Notes: generated by a model not told the origin, from the letters alone. Counted from the first letter of the stretch, positions 26,633 to 36,096 are shown. The stretch is 64,000 nt of DNA from Streptomyces albus subsp. albus (GCF_000719865.1 NZ_JOID01000018.1:1-64000), one strand, 5' to 3'. Numbers and translations: made by a program.

Positions 26633-27687
26633 CGGACGGTCTCCTCGGAGGGCTGGTGGCCGGTGCCGCTGGTGTTGTCCGTGCCGCCGGTCAGGGCGAA
26701 GAACACGTCGTCGAGGTCGGGGGTGTGCACGGTCAGTTCGTCCGCCTCGATGCCGGCCGCGTCCAGCCGGTCGAGGATGGAGCGCAGCTCGCGCTGGGAG
26801 CCGTCGCTGGGGATCCGGAGGGCGAGGCCCTCGTCGACGGACGGGCCCTCCGTCCGGGCGGAGCCGGGAGTCGGGCTCGGGGTGTCCTCGGCGGCGTCGC
26901 CCAACGCGATGGCGGCGGACCGGTACGCGGCCGGGTCGGTGAAGCGGAGCCGGACATGCCCGCCGGGGATCAGCCGCTTGAGCTCCTCGGCGGTGCCCTC
27001 GGCGGCGATCCCGCCGTTGTGGAGCACGGCGATGCGGTCGGCGAGCTGGTCGGCCTCCTCCAGGTACTGGGTGGTGAGGAAGACGGTGACGCCGTCGGAG
27101 ACCAACGCGCGGACGACCTGCCACATGGCGTGCCGGGAGCGGGGGTCGAGGCCGGTCGTCGGCTCGTCGAGGAAGATGATCCGCGGGTTGCCGACGAGCG
27201 TCATGGCGATGTCGAGACGGCGCTTCATGCCGCCGGAGTAGGTGGAGGCGGGCTTTTTCGCGGCGTCGGTGAGGTTGAAGCGTGCCAGCAGTTCGGCGGC
27301 TGTCCGGCGGCCCTCGCGGCGGGAGAGATGGTGCAGGTCCGCCATGAGGAGCATGTTCTCCTCGCCGGTGATCAGGCCGTCGACGGCGGAGAACTGGCCG
27401 GTCACGCCGATCGCGGCGCGCACGGCCTGCGGGTCGCCGGCCGGGTCGTGACCGCCGACGCGCAGCTCGCCGGCGTCGGCGGTGATGAGGGTGGAGAGGA
27501 TGTTGACGGCGGTGGTCTTGCCGGCGCCGTTGGGCCCGAGCAGCGCGAAGACGGATCCGGCCGGGACGTGCAGATCGATGCCGTCGAGCACGGTCTTGTC
27601 GCCGTACGACTTGCGCAGGCCGGTGGCGGAGACGGCGGCGGGCGGCTGCCCTGTGGCGATGGATGTGGACATGACAGATAAACCCAT
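26629..27687 (-). CDS. ABC transporter ATP-binding protein, DrrA-like
   Basis: A 352-residue ATPase with Walker A GPNGAGKTTAV, signature YSGGMKRRLDIA and Walker B IIFLDEPTTGLDP, and the C-terminal extension typical of the DrrA group. AGGAGA six bases before the ATG at 27687 fixes the start. It probably exports a hydrophobic compound with the following permease; the substrate is unknown. Confidence 0.93.
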   Translation of the reverse strand: MGLSVMSTSIATGQPPAAVSATGLRKSYGDKTVLDGIDLHVPAGSVFALLGPNGAGKTTAVNILSTLITADAGELRVGGHDPAGDPQAVRAAIGVTGQFSAVDGLITGEENMLLMADLHHLSRREGRRTAAELLARFNLTDAAKKPASTYSGGMKRRLDIAMTLVGNPRIIFLDEPTTGLDPRSRHAMWQVVRALVSDGVTVFLTTQYLEEADQLADRIAVLHNGGIAAEGTAEELKRLIPGGHVRLRFTDPAAYRSAAIALGDAAEDTPSPTPGSARTEGPSVDEGLALRIPSDGSQRELRSILDRLDAAGIEADELTVHTPDLDDVFFALTGGTDNTSGTGHQPSEETVR

Positions 27688-27743
27688 GGGGCTCTCCTGT
27701 GTGAAAGCGGAAGTGACAGGGTGAGGGGTGGGCGAGCCGGCGG

Positions 27744-28589
27744 TCAGGCGCGGGCGCGGCGCACGTCGATGTTGCCGTGGCGGGAGCGGGCGCGGACCTC
27801 GACGGTGTCCTCGCTCTCCCCCGGGCTGTCGGAGGCGGCCAGGGTGTTGCGCACCTGCCCGTGCGCGGAGCTGACGTCGAGCCAGGCCGCGGTGCCCTCC
27901 CGCACGCCGATCTCGATGGCGCCGTAAGAGGTCTCCAACTGAACTGCCCCACGGGCGACGTCGGCGACGCGCACGGTGCCGTGAGCGGTCTTGGCGACGA
28001 CCGACGCCTCGGCGCGCGCGATGTCGATGTCACCGTTGGCGCCGCTCACCCGCAGATCGCCGGTCGCGGCGCCGACGGTCGTGGTGCCGTGCGAGTTCTT
28101 CAGGACGGCGGGGCCGTCGAGGACGCCTGCGCGCAGACTGCCGGAGCTGGTGGTGATCTCGGCGCTGCCCTCGACCCGTTCGACGGTGATCGAGCCGTGG
28201 GAGGCGGTCAGGTGCAGCGGCCCGGTCGTGTCGAGCCGGACGTCACCGGACGAGGTCTTCACCCGGACCTCGCCCAGCCGGCCCTCGCCGAGCACCTGGG
28301 CCCAGGCCCCGGTCATGCCCACGCTCGAGCCGGTGGGCAGTTCGACCGTCACGTCGACGGTGCCGGTGCGCCCGACGAGATAGCGCTGCTTGGGCGTCCT
28401 GACGGTCAGTTCGCCGCCCGCGCAGGCGACCTCGGTCTGGTCGGCCGCCCGGACGTCCTGCTCCCGCTTCGGGTCGCGCGGCCGCACCTCGACCACGGTG
28501 TCGGGGCGGTCGCCCGCGCCGAACCGGATGGAACCGGCTTCCACGTGGGCCGTGACCGAGATCGGCTGGGGTGTGTCGAAAGAAGGCAT
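27744..28589 (-). CDS. DUF4097 family beta-helix-like protein
   Basis: A 281-residue protein made of short repeating beta strands (TSSGDVRLDTTG, ASHGSITVERVEG, TSSGSLRAG, NSHGTTTVGAATG, and so on), the pattern of DUF4097. No signal peptide. It lies between an RHH regulator gene and a DrrAB-like exporter, all in one direction with small gaps, so probably one operon. The function is not known. Confidence 0.88.
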   Translation of the reverse strand: MPSFDTPQPISVTAHVEAGSIRFGAGDRPDTVVEVRPRDPKREQDVRAADQTEVACAGGELTVRTPKQRYLVGRTGTVDVTVELPTGSSVGMTGAWAQVLGEGRLGEVRVKTSSGDVRLDTTGPLHLTASHGSITVERVEGSAEITTSSGSLRAGVLDGPAVLKNSHGTTTVGAATGDLRVSGANGDIDIARAEASVVAKTAHGTVRVADVARGAVQLETSYGAIEIGVREGTAAWLDVSSAHGQVRNTLAASDSPGESEDTVEVRARSRHGNIDVRRARA

Positions 28590-28714
28590 GGCTGTCCCGT
28601 CCTCTTGGGTCTTCAGGGCGTCCTCGCTGGTGGGACGTGACCTGGGTGAAGTGGTTTGGTGGGTGCGGGCGTTGGCGTGGGTACGGTTCTGGAGCGGCGT
28701 GGATACGGGTGCGG

Positions 28715-29233
28715 CTAGCGCACCCAGCCCGTGTAGCTCTGTCCGATGGTCTGGGTCCGCTCGGGCGCACGGGGCCGGCCACCGCCGTCGACCGCGGCCG
28801 ACACGGCGCGCACCAGCCACGCGTTGACCGACAGGCCCTCGCGGCTCGCGGCCTCCTCGGCGCGGGCCTTGAGGTGCGCCGGCAGGCGCAGGTTGACGCG
28901 GGCGGTGCCGCCCTCGTCGCCGTCGGCCGGTGCCGGGGGACCGAGCGGCTCGGTGGGCGCGGCCGGCTCCGCGGGGGCGTCACTGCCGGGGGGCGGCGGC
29001 GTCACGACGAAGTCCGGGTCGAGCCCGCGCAGCCGTACGTCGACCGAGCCGGGGGCGAGTTCGCGGGTGATCTCGTCCATCGCGGCGGAGAGCACGTTCA
29101 GCATGGTCAGCCGGGCCGCCGACTCCAGGGGAGCGGTGAGCCGCTCGGCCAGCTCGCGGGCTTCGCCACCGCCGGCCTCGGCGGCCACCGCGAGTTCGCG
29201 GCGGAGGGTGTCGACATACGGGGTGAGGTCCAT
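28715..29233 (-). CDS. ribbon-helix-helix regulator, HicB/Arc-like C-terminus
   Basis: A 172-residue protein whose C-terminal part (about 112-145; RVNLRLPAHLKARAEEAASREGLS) is a ribbon-helix-helix DNA-binding domain as in HicB-type antitoxins. The N-terminal 100 residues are helical and of unknown function. No HicA toxin is present. A palindrome two bases upstream of the ATG suggests autorepression of the operon that includes DUF4097 and the ABC exporter. Confidence 0.8.
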   Translation of the reverse strand: MDLTPYVDTLRRELAVAAEAGGGEARELAERLTAPLESAARLTMLNVLSAAMDEITRELAPGSVDVRLRGLDPDFVVTPPPPGSDAPAEPAAPTEPLGPPAPADGDEGGTARVNLRLPAHLKARAEEAASREGLSVNAWLVRAVSAAVDGGGRPRAPERTQTIGQSYTGWVR

Positions 29234-29235
29234 GG

Positions 29236-29261
29236 GTGCCACTATGGCATCACAGTGGCAC
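29236..29261 (-). promoter_or_regulatory. palindromic operator candidate of the RHH operon
   Basis: GTGCCACT (29236-29243) and AGTGGCAC (29254-29261) are perfect inverted arms with a 10-base spacer, ending two bases before the start codon. No RBS fits between, so the transcript may be leaderless and the site may cover the promoter. Confidence 0.6.
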
Positions 29262-29744
29262 CGCACGCAAGCCCGTATGGCCACTCGTGGGGGGTGGGGT
29301 GTGGAAATGGGGCTCTGACCTGCTTGAATGGCAGGAAAATCATGCGTGTTGCGGAGTCCGCTCGCAGGCTCGGGCACCTATGAGTGGCCGGGAATGGCGC
29401 CGGGTGGCGCCTTGTGGCGTCAGTCCGCGCCATGACGTGGCGCCGTCTGGCATCATCGTGTCTCACCTGTGCCACCTGGGCTGCACCGACACGGGCCCCG
29501 GCCCACCGCGCTTCGCCGGCTCACCCCCATGCTTCCGCCGCGGAGGACGGTCAGTGGGCGCGGGCCGCTCCGCCCCGCTCGGGCGCCCGCGACCGCGTAC
29601 CCGCCGTCCGTCCGCCGAAGGCACCGATGCGGCTGCCTGCCGGACCGGCCGCTCGTGACGTGACGATGTCGGACGGGCGGAGGGGCTCCGGCAGTGCCGG
29701 CTATCCGGTTGTTCCCCCCGTACGGGGCTGACAGGGTCCTGGCC
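29262..29744. other. 483-bp divergent intergenic region
   Basis: No supported gene. Near 29390-29450 the hexamer GGCGCC recurs in TGGCGCC contexts several times. Short frames here lack RBS and coding bias. Confidence 0.4.
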
Positions 29745-30608
29745 ATGCCCACCTACTCCGCACCCGACGGCACCCTGCTCGCCTACCACGACCACGGGCC
29801 CGGGGACGGCCCTCCCGTGGTCTGCCTGCCCGGAGGCCCGCAGGACTCCGCGTACCTCGGCGACCTCGGCGGCCTCCCCGCGCACCGGCAGGTGATCACG
29901 CCGGATCTCCGGGGAACCGGCCGGTCGGAGATCCCCCGGGACATGGCCTCCTGCCGCTGCGACCGGCTCGTCGGCGACGTGGAGGCCCTGCGCGAGCACC
30001 TGGGCCTGGACCGGATGGATCTGCTCGCGCACAGCGCAGGCGCGAACCTCGCCGTGCTGTACGCGGGCCGCCACCCGGAACGCGTCCGCAGCCTCGCGCT
30101 GATCGCACCGAGCGTACGGGCCGTCGGCCTCGCGATCACGGGGGAACTGCGGCGCGAGACCGTGCAGCCCCGCCGGGACGAGCCGTGGTTCCCGGCGGCC
30201 TTCGCGGCTCTGGAGGCGATCGGGGCGGGGAAGGCTACCGCCGACCACTGGAAGGCCATCGCACCGTTCTCCTACGGCCGCTGGGACGAGGCGGCCCGGG
30301 CCCATCAAGCCGCCGGGGACGAGCGGATGAACGGGGAGGTCGTGGCGGCCTTCGGCGCCGAAGGCGCCTTCGACCCGGACGCCACCCGCGCCGCGCTCGC
30401 CCGGTTCGCGCAGCCGGTGCTCCTGCTGGCCGGGGAGGTCGATCCGGGCGCCCCGCCGGTCACGATGGCCGAGTTCGCCGGGCTGTTCCCAAATGCCGAA
30501 CTCGTCGTCCAGCCGGGCGCCGGGCACTTCCCGTGGCTCGACGATCCAGGCCGGTTCGTGGCGACGACCGCGGCATTCCTCGGGCGAACGGCCCCCGAGG
30601 CGCCGTGA
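29745..30608 (+). CDS. alpha/beta hydrolase, proline-iminopeptidase-like
   Basis: A 287-residue hydrolase with nucleophile Ser97 in HSAGAN, a DLRGTGRSE oxyanion-side motif, the acid in GEVDPG and His in GAGHFPW. The substrate is unknown. Monocistronic. Confidence 0.88.
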   Translation: MPTYSAPDGTLLAYHDHGPGDGPPVVCLPGGPQDSAYLGDLGGLPAHRQVITPDLRGTGRSEIPRDMASCRCDRLVGDVEALREHLGLDRMDLLAHSAGANLAVLYAGRHPERVRSLALIAPSVRAVGLAITGELRRETVQPRRDEPWFPAAFAALEAIGAGKATADHWKAIAPFSYGRWDEAARAHQAAGDERMNGEVVAAFGAEGAFDPDATRAALARFAQPVLLLAGEVDPGAPPVTMAEFAGLFPNAELVVQPGAGHFPWLDDPGRFVATTAAFLGRTAPEAP

Positions 30609-30893
30609 CCCCGGCGGTTGAGGGGCGACTGCCGCGCCCGGCACCCGGTCCGACGCGGCTGAATTCCTGCCCGTCGGGGTGCCGCTGATCCACAGACTGT
30701 GGACGCGATCCACCCGAACGGGTGGCGCGCGGTGGGTTTACGTGGCGTGGGTGCGGGCTTGCGCGGCCCGGGAGTGGAACGGCCCGGAATCCGCTGGTTC
30801 GGGTGAACCGTCACCGTGTGCGGGGCGCCGCTCGCCGGGGCGTTCCTACGCTCCGTCCGGAAGCCGTAACCGCCCGCCCGCGAGGAGTAGTTC

Positions 30894-31745
30894 ATGGACG
30901 AGATGGCACCAGCACCTCCCGGGGCCGACCCGCGCGCCTCGACGCTCGCATTCTTCGGCGCGGAGCTGCGGCTGCGCCGGAAGGCGGCGGGGATGACGCA
31001 GACGGAGCTGGCCCGGGCCCTGCACTGCGCGCCCTCGCTGATCTGCAAGATCGAGTCGACCGCCCGCGTGCCGCAGGAGGACTTCGCCGAGCGGTGCGAC
31101 GAAGTACTCGGCACGGACGGGCTGTTCGCGCGGCTGTGGCCGGTCATCGTGCGCAACGCCTATCAGCCCTGGTTCCGGCCGTTCGTCGAACTGGAGCAAC
31201 AGGCCACGGCGATCCGGGCTTTCGAGACCCAGCTCGTGCCCGGCCTGCTCCAGACGCAGGACTACGCGCGGGCGGTGCTCGCCGGGCGCCGCCCCGACCA
31301 ACTCCGCTTGGAGAGAGCGCTGATGGCGCGGATGCACCGGCAGCGTCTGTTCGAGCGGGAGGAGCCGCCCCGGTTCTGGGCGGTCCTGGAGGAATCGGCG
31401 ATCCGGCGGAGGGTCGGCGGTCCGGCTGTCATGCGGGCCCAGCTCGCCCGGCTGCTCGACGCCATGGAGCGGCCGCGGATCGTGTTGCAGGTGCTCCCCT
31501 CCGACGTGGCGGTGCACCCCGCTCTCACTGGCGCGTTCTGGCACTTCACGTTCGAACAGGGCCCGGAGGTGGTCTACCTTGAGGGCTTCCACGAAGGGCA
31601 GTTGCGGGCCGAACCAAAGGTCGTCGAGGCGGCCGGTCAGGCCTATGATCTGCTCAGGGCCCAGGCGTTGCCCCCGGACGCCTCGGCAGACCTGATCGCG
31701 GCAGTCATGGAGGAACTGACCCCATGGACCACGCAACAGAACTGA
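30894..31745 (+). CDS. helix-turn-helix regulator with DUF5753
   Basis: A 283-residue protein with an N-terminal HTH_31 domain (about 18-75; MTQTELARALHCAPSLICKIE) and a C-terminal DUF5753 domain (about 95-275) with the PWFRPFVELEQQA start. This is a large Streptomyces family that includes WhiJ. A TACGCT -10-like element precedes the gene. It overlaps the DUF397 gene by 22 bases, the usual pairing. Confidence 0.92.
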   Translation: MDEMAPAPPGADPRASTLAFFGAELRLRRKAAGMTQTELARALHCAPSLICKIESTARVPQEDFAERCDEVLGTDGLFARLWPVIVRNAYQPWFRPFVELEQQATAIRAFETQLVPGLLQTQDYARAVLAGRRPDQLRLERALMARMHRQRLFEREEPPRFWAVLEESAIRRRVGGPAVMRAQLARLLDAMERPRIVLQVLPSDVAVHPALTGAFWHFTFEQGPEVVYLEGFHEGQLRAEPKVVEAAGQAYDLLRAQALPPDASADLIAAVMEELTPWTTQQN

Positions 31746-31945
31746 CCGGCTTCGCATGGCGCAAGAGCAGCTACAGCGGTGAGAACGAAGGGGCGTGCGT
31801 TGAGGTCGCCGACGCCGTCCCCGGCCTGGTCCCGGTCCGCGACAGCAAGGTCCCGCACGGTCCCGTACTGGTGTTTCCGGGCGGGGCCTGGTCGGCGTTC
31901 GTGGGCGCCGTCCGGGAGGGCGGGCTCGCGGGCCTGCACGGCTGA
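31724..31945 (+). CDS. DUF397 protein, partner of the HTH regulator
   Basis: A 73-residue protein with the DUF397 core: FAWRKSSYSGENEGACVEVAD, VRDSK and the WSAFVGAVR ending. Such proteins are thought to modulate the HTH/DUF5753 regulator encoded just upstream, by analogy with the whiJ and bldB-linked systems. Confidence 0.92.
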   Translation: MDHATELTGFAWRKSSYSGENEGACVEVADAVPGLVPVRDSKVPHGPVLVFPGGAWSAFVGAVREGGLAGLHG

Positions 31946-32137
31946 GGTCCGGGGCGTGGCCGGCCCCCCGTCGCCCCGGCCGCTGCTTCGCCTCCGGCGC
32001 GTTGACCGCGGAGCCTTGCCGTGGGCGCGGGCCGGCGTCGCGCTGGGACCGGTGGTTTGCGGCAGTCCCCGCCCGGTCCACCGGCGTGGGCGGCGCCCTT
32101 GGAGTCCGGCCCGGCACCCGTTTCCCGCCCGCAGACG

Positions 32138-32878
32138 TCAGTCGCCGACCGGGTGCGCGGTGGCGGGCTCCAGCAGGCGGGTGCGCAGAGCCGACACGTC
32201 GTCCGGGGTCAGGCCGGCGGGGCCGAGGTGGGCGGCGGTGTCGAAGCCGTCCAGGGCCGCCAGCAGCGCCCGTTCGGCCGTGGTGCCCTTCCGGGCCAGG
32301 TAGTCGGCGATGTCCTGACGGTGGTCGGGGATGCCGAGCGCGGTGAAGAAGCGGGTGTCGAGGCGCTCGCTGCTCAGCAGGTAGTCGGCGGCGATGTCCG
32401 CCGGGTCGGCCCCCGCCAGGGCGAGCAGGAGCAGGGTGACCAGTCCGGTGCGGTCCCGTCCGGCCGCGCAGTGCACGAGGACGCCGCCGGGCCGGGCGTG
32501 CGCGACGGCCCGCACGGCGCGGGCGGCGCGGTCCGGGAAGTGGTCCAGGAACGGCCGGTAGTAGAGCGGGGTCCCGTCCGGCCCGTTGCCCCAGACGTTC
32601 CAGAAGCCGGTGTCCTCGATGCCGTCCAGCGGGAGACGGACGGTGGTGAGGCCGGGCGGGCGGGGCGCGGCGTCGGCCTTGACCTCGTCGTCGTTCCGCA
32701 GATCGATGACGGTACGGACGCCGTGCGCGTGCAGGGCCGCCCAGCCGCCGGCGGTGAGCTTGTCGACAGCGTCCGACCGGACCACGGCCCCGCGCCGGAC
32801 GACGTGCCCGCCGGCGGCCGGTATGCCGCCGAGGTCGCGGACGTTGAAGCAGCCGTCCCACTCCAGGTGGCGGTTCAT
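32138..32878 (-). CDS. tyrosine-type protein phosphatase
   Basis: A 246-residue protein with the dual-specificity/tyrosine phosphatase loop HCAAGRDRTG (Cys137 nucleophile, Arg143) and the N-terminal NVRDLGG motif of the Y_phosphatase3 family. It hydrolyses phosphotyrosine or phosphoinositide-type substrates in related proteins; the target is unknown. Confidence 0.9.
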   Translation of the reverse strand: MNRHLEWDGCFNVRDLGGIPAAGGHVVRRGAVVRSDAVDKLTAGGWAALHAHGVRTVIDLRNDDEVKADAAPRPPGLTTVRLPLDGIEDTGFWNVWGNGPDGTPLYYRPFLDHFPDRAARAVRAVAHARPGGVLVHCAAGRDRTGLVTLLLLALAGADPADIAADYLLSSERLDTRFFTALGIPDHRQDIADYLARKGTTAERALLAALDGFDTAAHLGPAGLTPDDVSALRTRLLEPATAHPVGD

Positions 32879-33009
32879 CGCGAGCGTGCCCTTCGGGTGG
32901 TCGTAAACGCGGTGATGCGTCGGACAGTTGAGGACGCACGGAGAACGGGGAGGGTTCCGCCGGGGCAGGCCGTGGGGCCGAGCGGTCGCCGAGGAGAAGG
33001 AGGAGCCGG

Positions 33010-33537
33010 ATGACGCGGATCGAGACGGAGCGGCTGGTGCTGCGGCGGTGGCGCGCGGAGGACCTCGCGCCCATGGCAGCCGTCAACTCCGATCCGGAGG
33101 TGATGCGCTGGATCGGTGACGGCTCCGTCCGTACGGAGCGGCAGACCGCCGAGGCCATCGCGGCCTGGGAGCGGGAGTGGGAGGCGGAGGGGCACGGCCT
33201 CTTCGCCGTCGAACTGCGTGAGACGGGGGAGCTGGCCGGATTCACGGGCCTGTCCGTGCCGCGCTTCCTGCCCGAGGTGCTGCCCGCCGTGGAGATCGGC
33301 TGGCGGCTGGGGCGCCCCTTCTGGGGACGCGGTCTGGCCACCGAGGCGGCACGCGGCGCACTGCGTTTCGGTCGCGCGCGCCCGGGGCTGCCCCGGATCG
33401 TCAGCGTCGTGCAGACCGGCAACCGGGCCTCGGAGCGGGTCGTCCACAAGCTGGGTATGTCACTGGAGCGGGAGACGGTCGTGCCGTCCAGCGGGCGGCG
33501 GGTGCGGGTGTACGCGGTTCCGACGACGGAGGAGTGA
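33010..33537 (+). CDS. GNAT N-acetyltransferase, RimJ/RimL-like
   Basis: A 175-residue protein starting TRIETERLVLRRWR, with the acetyl-CoA binding region EIGWRLGRPFWGRGLATEAA and the NRASERVVHKLGM motif. It transfers acetyl groups, typically to an N-terminal amine. Possibly a protein or antibiotic acetyltransferase; the substrate is unknown. Confidence 0.92.
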   Translation: MTRIETERLVLRRWRAEDLAPMAAVNSDPEVMRWIGDGSVRTERQTAEAIAAWEREWEAEGHGLFAVELRETGELAGFTGLSVPRFLPEVLPAVEIGWRLGRPFWGRGLATEAARGALRFGRARPGLPRIVSVVQTGNRASERVVHKLGMSLERETVVPSSGRRVRVYAVPTTEE

Positions 33538-33715
33538 AGCGATGAACGGTGTACCGGGGCCGGCCGCCGTGGCCTGGCGCTAGACCGTCGCGGCGTCGGG
33601 GTTCCTCTTCCGCCGGCGCACGGAGGGCTGATGGCGTTCGCCCCGGGAGCGGCGGACGGTTCCGGGGAGAACGCGGCGCTCGGGCCTCATCTCCCCTCCG
33701 CGCCGGGGAGGGGCA

Positions 33716-33762
33716 TTGACAGGCTTGGCTAATGAGATTAGTTTTTGGCTAACTTCATTAGC
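33716..33762 (+). promoter_or_regulatory. promoter with two tandem palindromic operators, TetR-type
   Basis: TTGACA (33716-33721) and TAGTTT (33739-33744) are -35/-10 elements with a 17-base spacer. GCTAAT-gag-ATTAGT (33728-33742) overlaps the -10 element, and GCTAAC-ttc-ATTAGC (33748-33762) covers the start of transcription; the centres are 20 bases apart. The obvious ligand is the TetR regulator encoded by the second gene of this operon. Confidence 0.8.
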
Positions 33763-33776
33763 AAACGGGGGATGTC

Positions 33777-34613
33777 ATGACCGAGTACCTTGCCGTCGAC
33801 GGCGGCACGATCGCTTACGAGGTGACCGGGTCCGGCCCGCTGATCGTTCTCGCGCACGGCATGGGGGACAGCCGCGTCGCGTACCGTGCCGTGATCCCGC
33901 AGCTGGTGGCGGCGGGCTTTCGGGTCGCCGCGGTCGATCTGCGCGGCTGCGGCGAGTCCGGCACCGACTGGTCCGACTGGAGCCGCACCGCCGTCGCCGG
34001 CGACTTGCTCGCCGTGATCCGTCACCTGGGCGGCCCGGCCGTCCTGGTCGGCCATTCGTTCTCCGGCGGCGCCGCCACCATCGCCGCGGCGCGGGAACCC
34101 TCGCTGGTCACCGCGGTCGTCGAGTTGGCGCCGTTCACGCGCAAGCAGTCCGTCCGTCTCGGCGACCTGCGGGTGAAGCGCTTCCGGCGCGGCATGCTGC
34201 GGCTGCTCGGTGTGGGCGTGTCCGGCAGCCCGCGGCTCTGGCGCTCGTACCTCGACGTGGCCTACCCCGGCGTGAAACCGAGCCACTGGGCCGAGCGGCT
34301 CGGGCGCATCGACTCCCTGCTGCGCGAGCCGGGCCGGATGAAGGCCCTGCGGGGCATGGGCCGCAGCACCCCGGCCGACGCCGACGCGCAACTCGGCAAC
34401 GTCCGCTGCCCGGTCCTGGTCGTGATGGGCACGCTCGACCCCGACTGGGCCGACCCGCACGCCGAGGGTTCGGCGGTCGTCGACGCCCTGCCGGCCGGCC
34501 TCGGCCGCCTGGAGATGATCGAGGGCGCCGGGCACTACGCGCACGACCAGTTCCCCGACCAGGTGGTCTCGCTCGTGCTCGCCTTCGTCCGAGCGGACTC
34601 CGCCCGTGCCTAG
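33777..34613 (+). CDS. alpha/beta hydrolase under TetR control
   Basis: A 278-residue hydrolase with Ser94 in VGHSFSGG, the acid in GTLDPDW and His in GAGHYAHDQFP. GGGGGA precedes the ATG. It overlaps the tetR start by eight bases, so the two are translated together. It probably hydrolyses a small ester or lactone that is also the TetR inducer, which is inference from the arrangement. Confidence 0.9.
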   Translation: MTEYLAVDGGTIAYEVTGSGPLIVLAHGMGDSRVAYRAVIPQLVAAGFRVAAVDLRGCGESGTDWSDWSRTAVAGDLLAVIRHLGGPAVLVGHSFSGGAATIAAAREPSLVTAVVELAPFTRKQSVRLGDLRVKRFRRGMLRLLGVGVSGSPRLWRSYLDVAYPGVKPSHWAERLGRIDSLLREPGRMKALRGMGRSTPADADAQLGNVRCPVLVVMGTLDPDWADPHAEGSAVVDALPAGLGRLEMIEGAGHYAHDQFPDQVVSLVLAFVRADSARA

Positions 34614-35169
34614 GGCCGGCCTCGACCCGGCGGCCGTGGTCGCGGCCGGTGCCGCCCTCGCCGACGAGGTGGGACTCGCCCATCTGACGATGGGGCTGCT
34701 CGCCGAGCGGGTGGGCGTGCGGACTCCGTCCCTGTACAAGCACGTGGGCGGCCAGGAAGACCTCGGCCGGCGCATCGCCGCCCTGGCGTTGAGCGAGGCC
34801 GCCGACGCCGTCGGCGGCGCGGTCCAGGGATACGCGGGCCGCGACGCCCTGGCCGCCGCCGCGCGTGCCTTCCGCGCCTTCGTCCTGGAGCACCCCGGCC
34901 GGTACGCCGCGACGATCGGTCAGGAACCGTCCGGCCCGGACGATCCGCTGGCCGTCGCGGGCCGGCGGCTGCACGGCGCGTTCATGGCGGTCCTGCACGG
35001 TTACGAGATCGCGGAGGCCGATGTGGACCACGCCCTGCGCATGCTCCGCAGCCTCTTCCACGGCTTCGCCACCCTGCAGGCGGCGGGCGGCTTCCAGTGG
35101 AGCGCCGACATCGACGAGAGCTTCGAGTGGCTGATCGCCTTCGCCGACCGGGGCCTGCGCGCCCCGTGA
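34606..35169 (+). CDS. TetR/AcrR-family regulator
   Basis: A 187-residue regulator with HTH at about 12-55 (LTMGLLAERVGVRTPSLYKHV) and a WHG-type C-terminal domain (HGFATLQAAGGF). It starts at a GTG within the end of the hydrolase gene. It is expected to bind the two palindromes at 33728-33762. Confidence 0.92.
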   Translation: MPRAGLDPAAVVAAGAALADEVGLAHLTMGLLAERVGVRTPSLYKHVGGQEDLGRRIAALALSEAADAVGGAVQGYAGRDALAAAARAFRAFVLEHPGRYAATIGQEPSGPDDPLAVAGRRLHGAFMAVLHGYEIAEADVDHALRMLRSLFHGFATLQAAGGFQWSADIDESFEWLIAFADRGLRAP

Positions 35170-35262
35170 GCATGCCGCCGCCGACACGACCGTCCCGTGT
35201 TCCGGCTGCGTGGTGCCGATCCCCGGGGCACGGGCAGGGCTCCGGCCCGCACGGCGTCCGGG

Positions 35263-36096
35263 TCAGCCCACCGGTTCCCGCCGCGCCGGGAGCGCCGCGA
35301 GTACGTCCCGGTACGAGGTGACGACGAGTTCGGCGCCCGCGTCCAGCAGTCTCCGCCGGTGGGCCTCGTCGCGGGCGTAGCCGAGGAAGCGGACGCCCGC
35401 GGCGCGCGCGGCGAGCAGATCGGCGGTGCTGTCGCCGATCATCAGCGCCATCGCGGCGTCGTGGCCCGTGGACCGCAGGGCCCGGTGCAGACAGTCCGGG
35501 TCGGGCTTGAGGAGCCAGGGCTCGGCGACGCGGCCGTGGACGTGCGGCCGGAACAGCTCCGCCAGCCCGCGCCGCTCCAGATACGTCTCGGCCGCCTCGG
35601 CCGCGTTGTTGGTGGTGACGGCGAGGGCGTGGCCGGTGGCGTGCAGCCGCTGGACGAGCTCGTCGGCGTACGGGGCCGGCTCGGCGCAGGCGGCCGCGCG
35701 GACCTCCTCGGCGGCCAGCAGCCGCTCCAGCTCGGCGACGGTGCCGGAGGGGGCGGCCGGGTGCGCGCCCGGGCCGTCCGGGCCCGACCGGTCCGCGCCG
35801 GGCCCGTCCGAGCCGGGGACTCCGGCGCCGAGAGCCAGGGCGCGGAGCAGCGCGTGCGGATCGCGGGTGGCCGGCACGTCGATCCGGCCGGATCCGCCCG
35901 GCGCGACGGGCACGGGGTGCAGCTTCCGCAGCCGGGCGCGCATCACGTCCGCCACACCGGGGGCGGGACGCCGGGCGAAGAGATCGCAAACCGGGCCGTC
36001 GAAGTCGAACAGCACGCACTTGACGGAGGCCAGAAGCGCGCCGAGCACGGCCGGGTCGGGGCGGTTGCTGCCGGGCCGCGGCCGCGCCTCAGCCAC
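35263..36096 (-). CDS. HAD-superfamily phosphatase
   Basis: A 277-residue protein with motif I FDFDGPVCD, motif II TTNN, motif III Lys in LLKPDP and motif IV IGDSTADLLAA, all intact. An insertion with GPGADRSGPDGPGAHP low complexity lies between the cap and the core. Probably a phosphoglycolate-phosphatase-like enzyme; the substrate is unknown. GTG start. Confidence 0.88.
   Translation of the reverse strand: MAEARPRPGSNRPDPAVLGALLASVKCVLFDFDGPVCDLFARRPAPGVADVMRARLRKLHPVPVAPGGSGRIDVPATRDPHALLRALALGAGVPGSDGPGADRSGPDGPGAHPAAPSGTVAELERLLAAEEVRAAACAEPAPYADELVQRLHATGHALAVTTNNAAEAAETYLERRGLAELFRPHVHGRVAEPWLLKPDPDCLHRALRSTGHDAAMALMIGDSTADLLAARAAGVRFLGYARDEAHRRRLLDAGAELVVTSYRDVLAALPARREPVG

Noticed and set aside
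30846..33449. 867-codon minus-strand frame across the HTH, DUF397 and phosphatase genes
   Set aside because: It covers several real genes on both strands; the only true part is the phosphatase at 32138-32878, which is in another start context.
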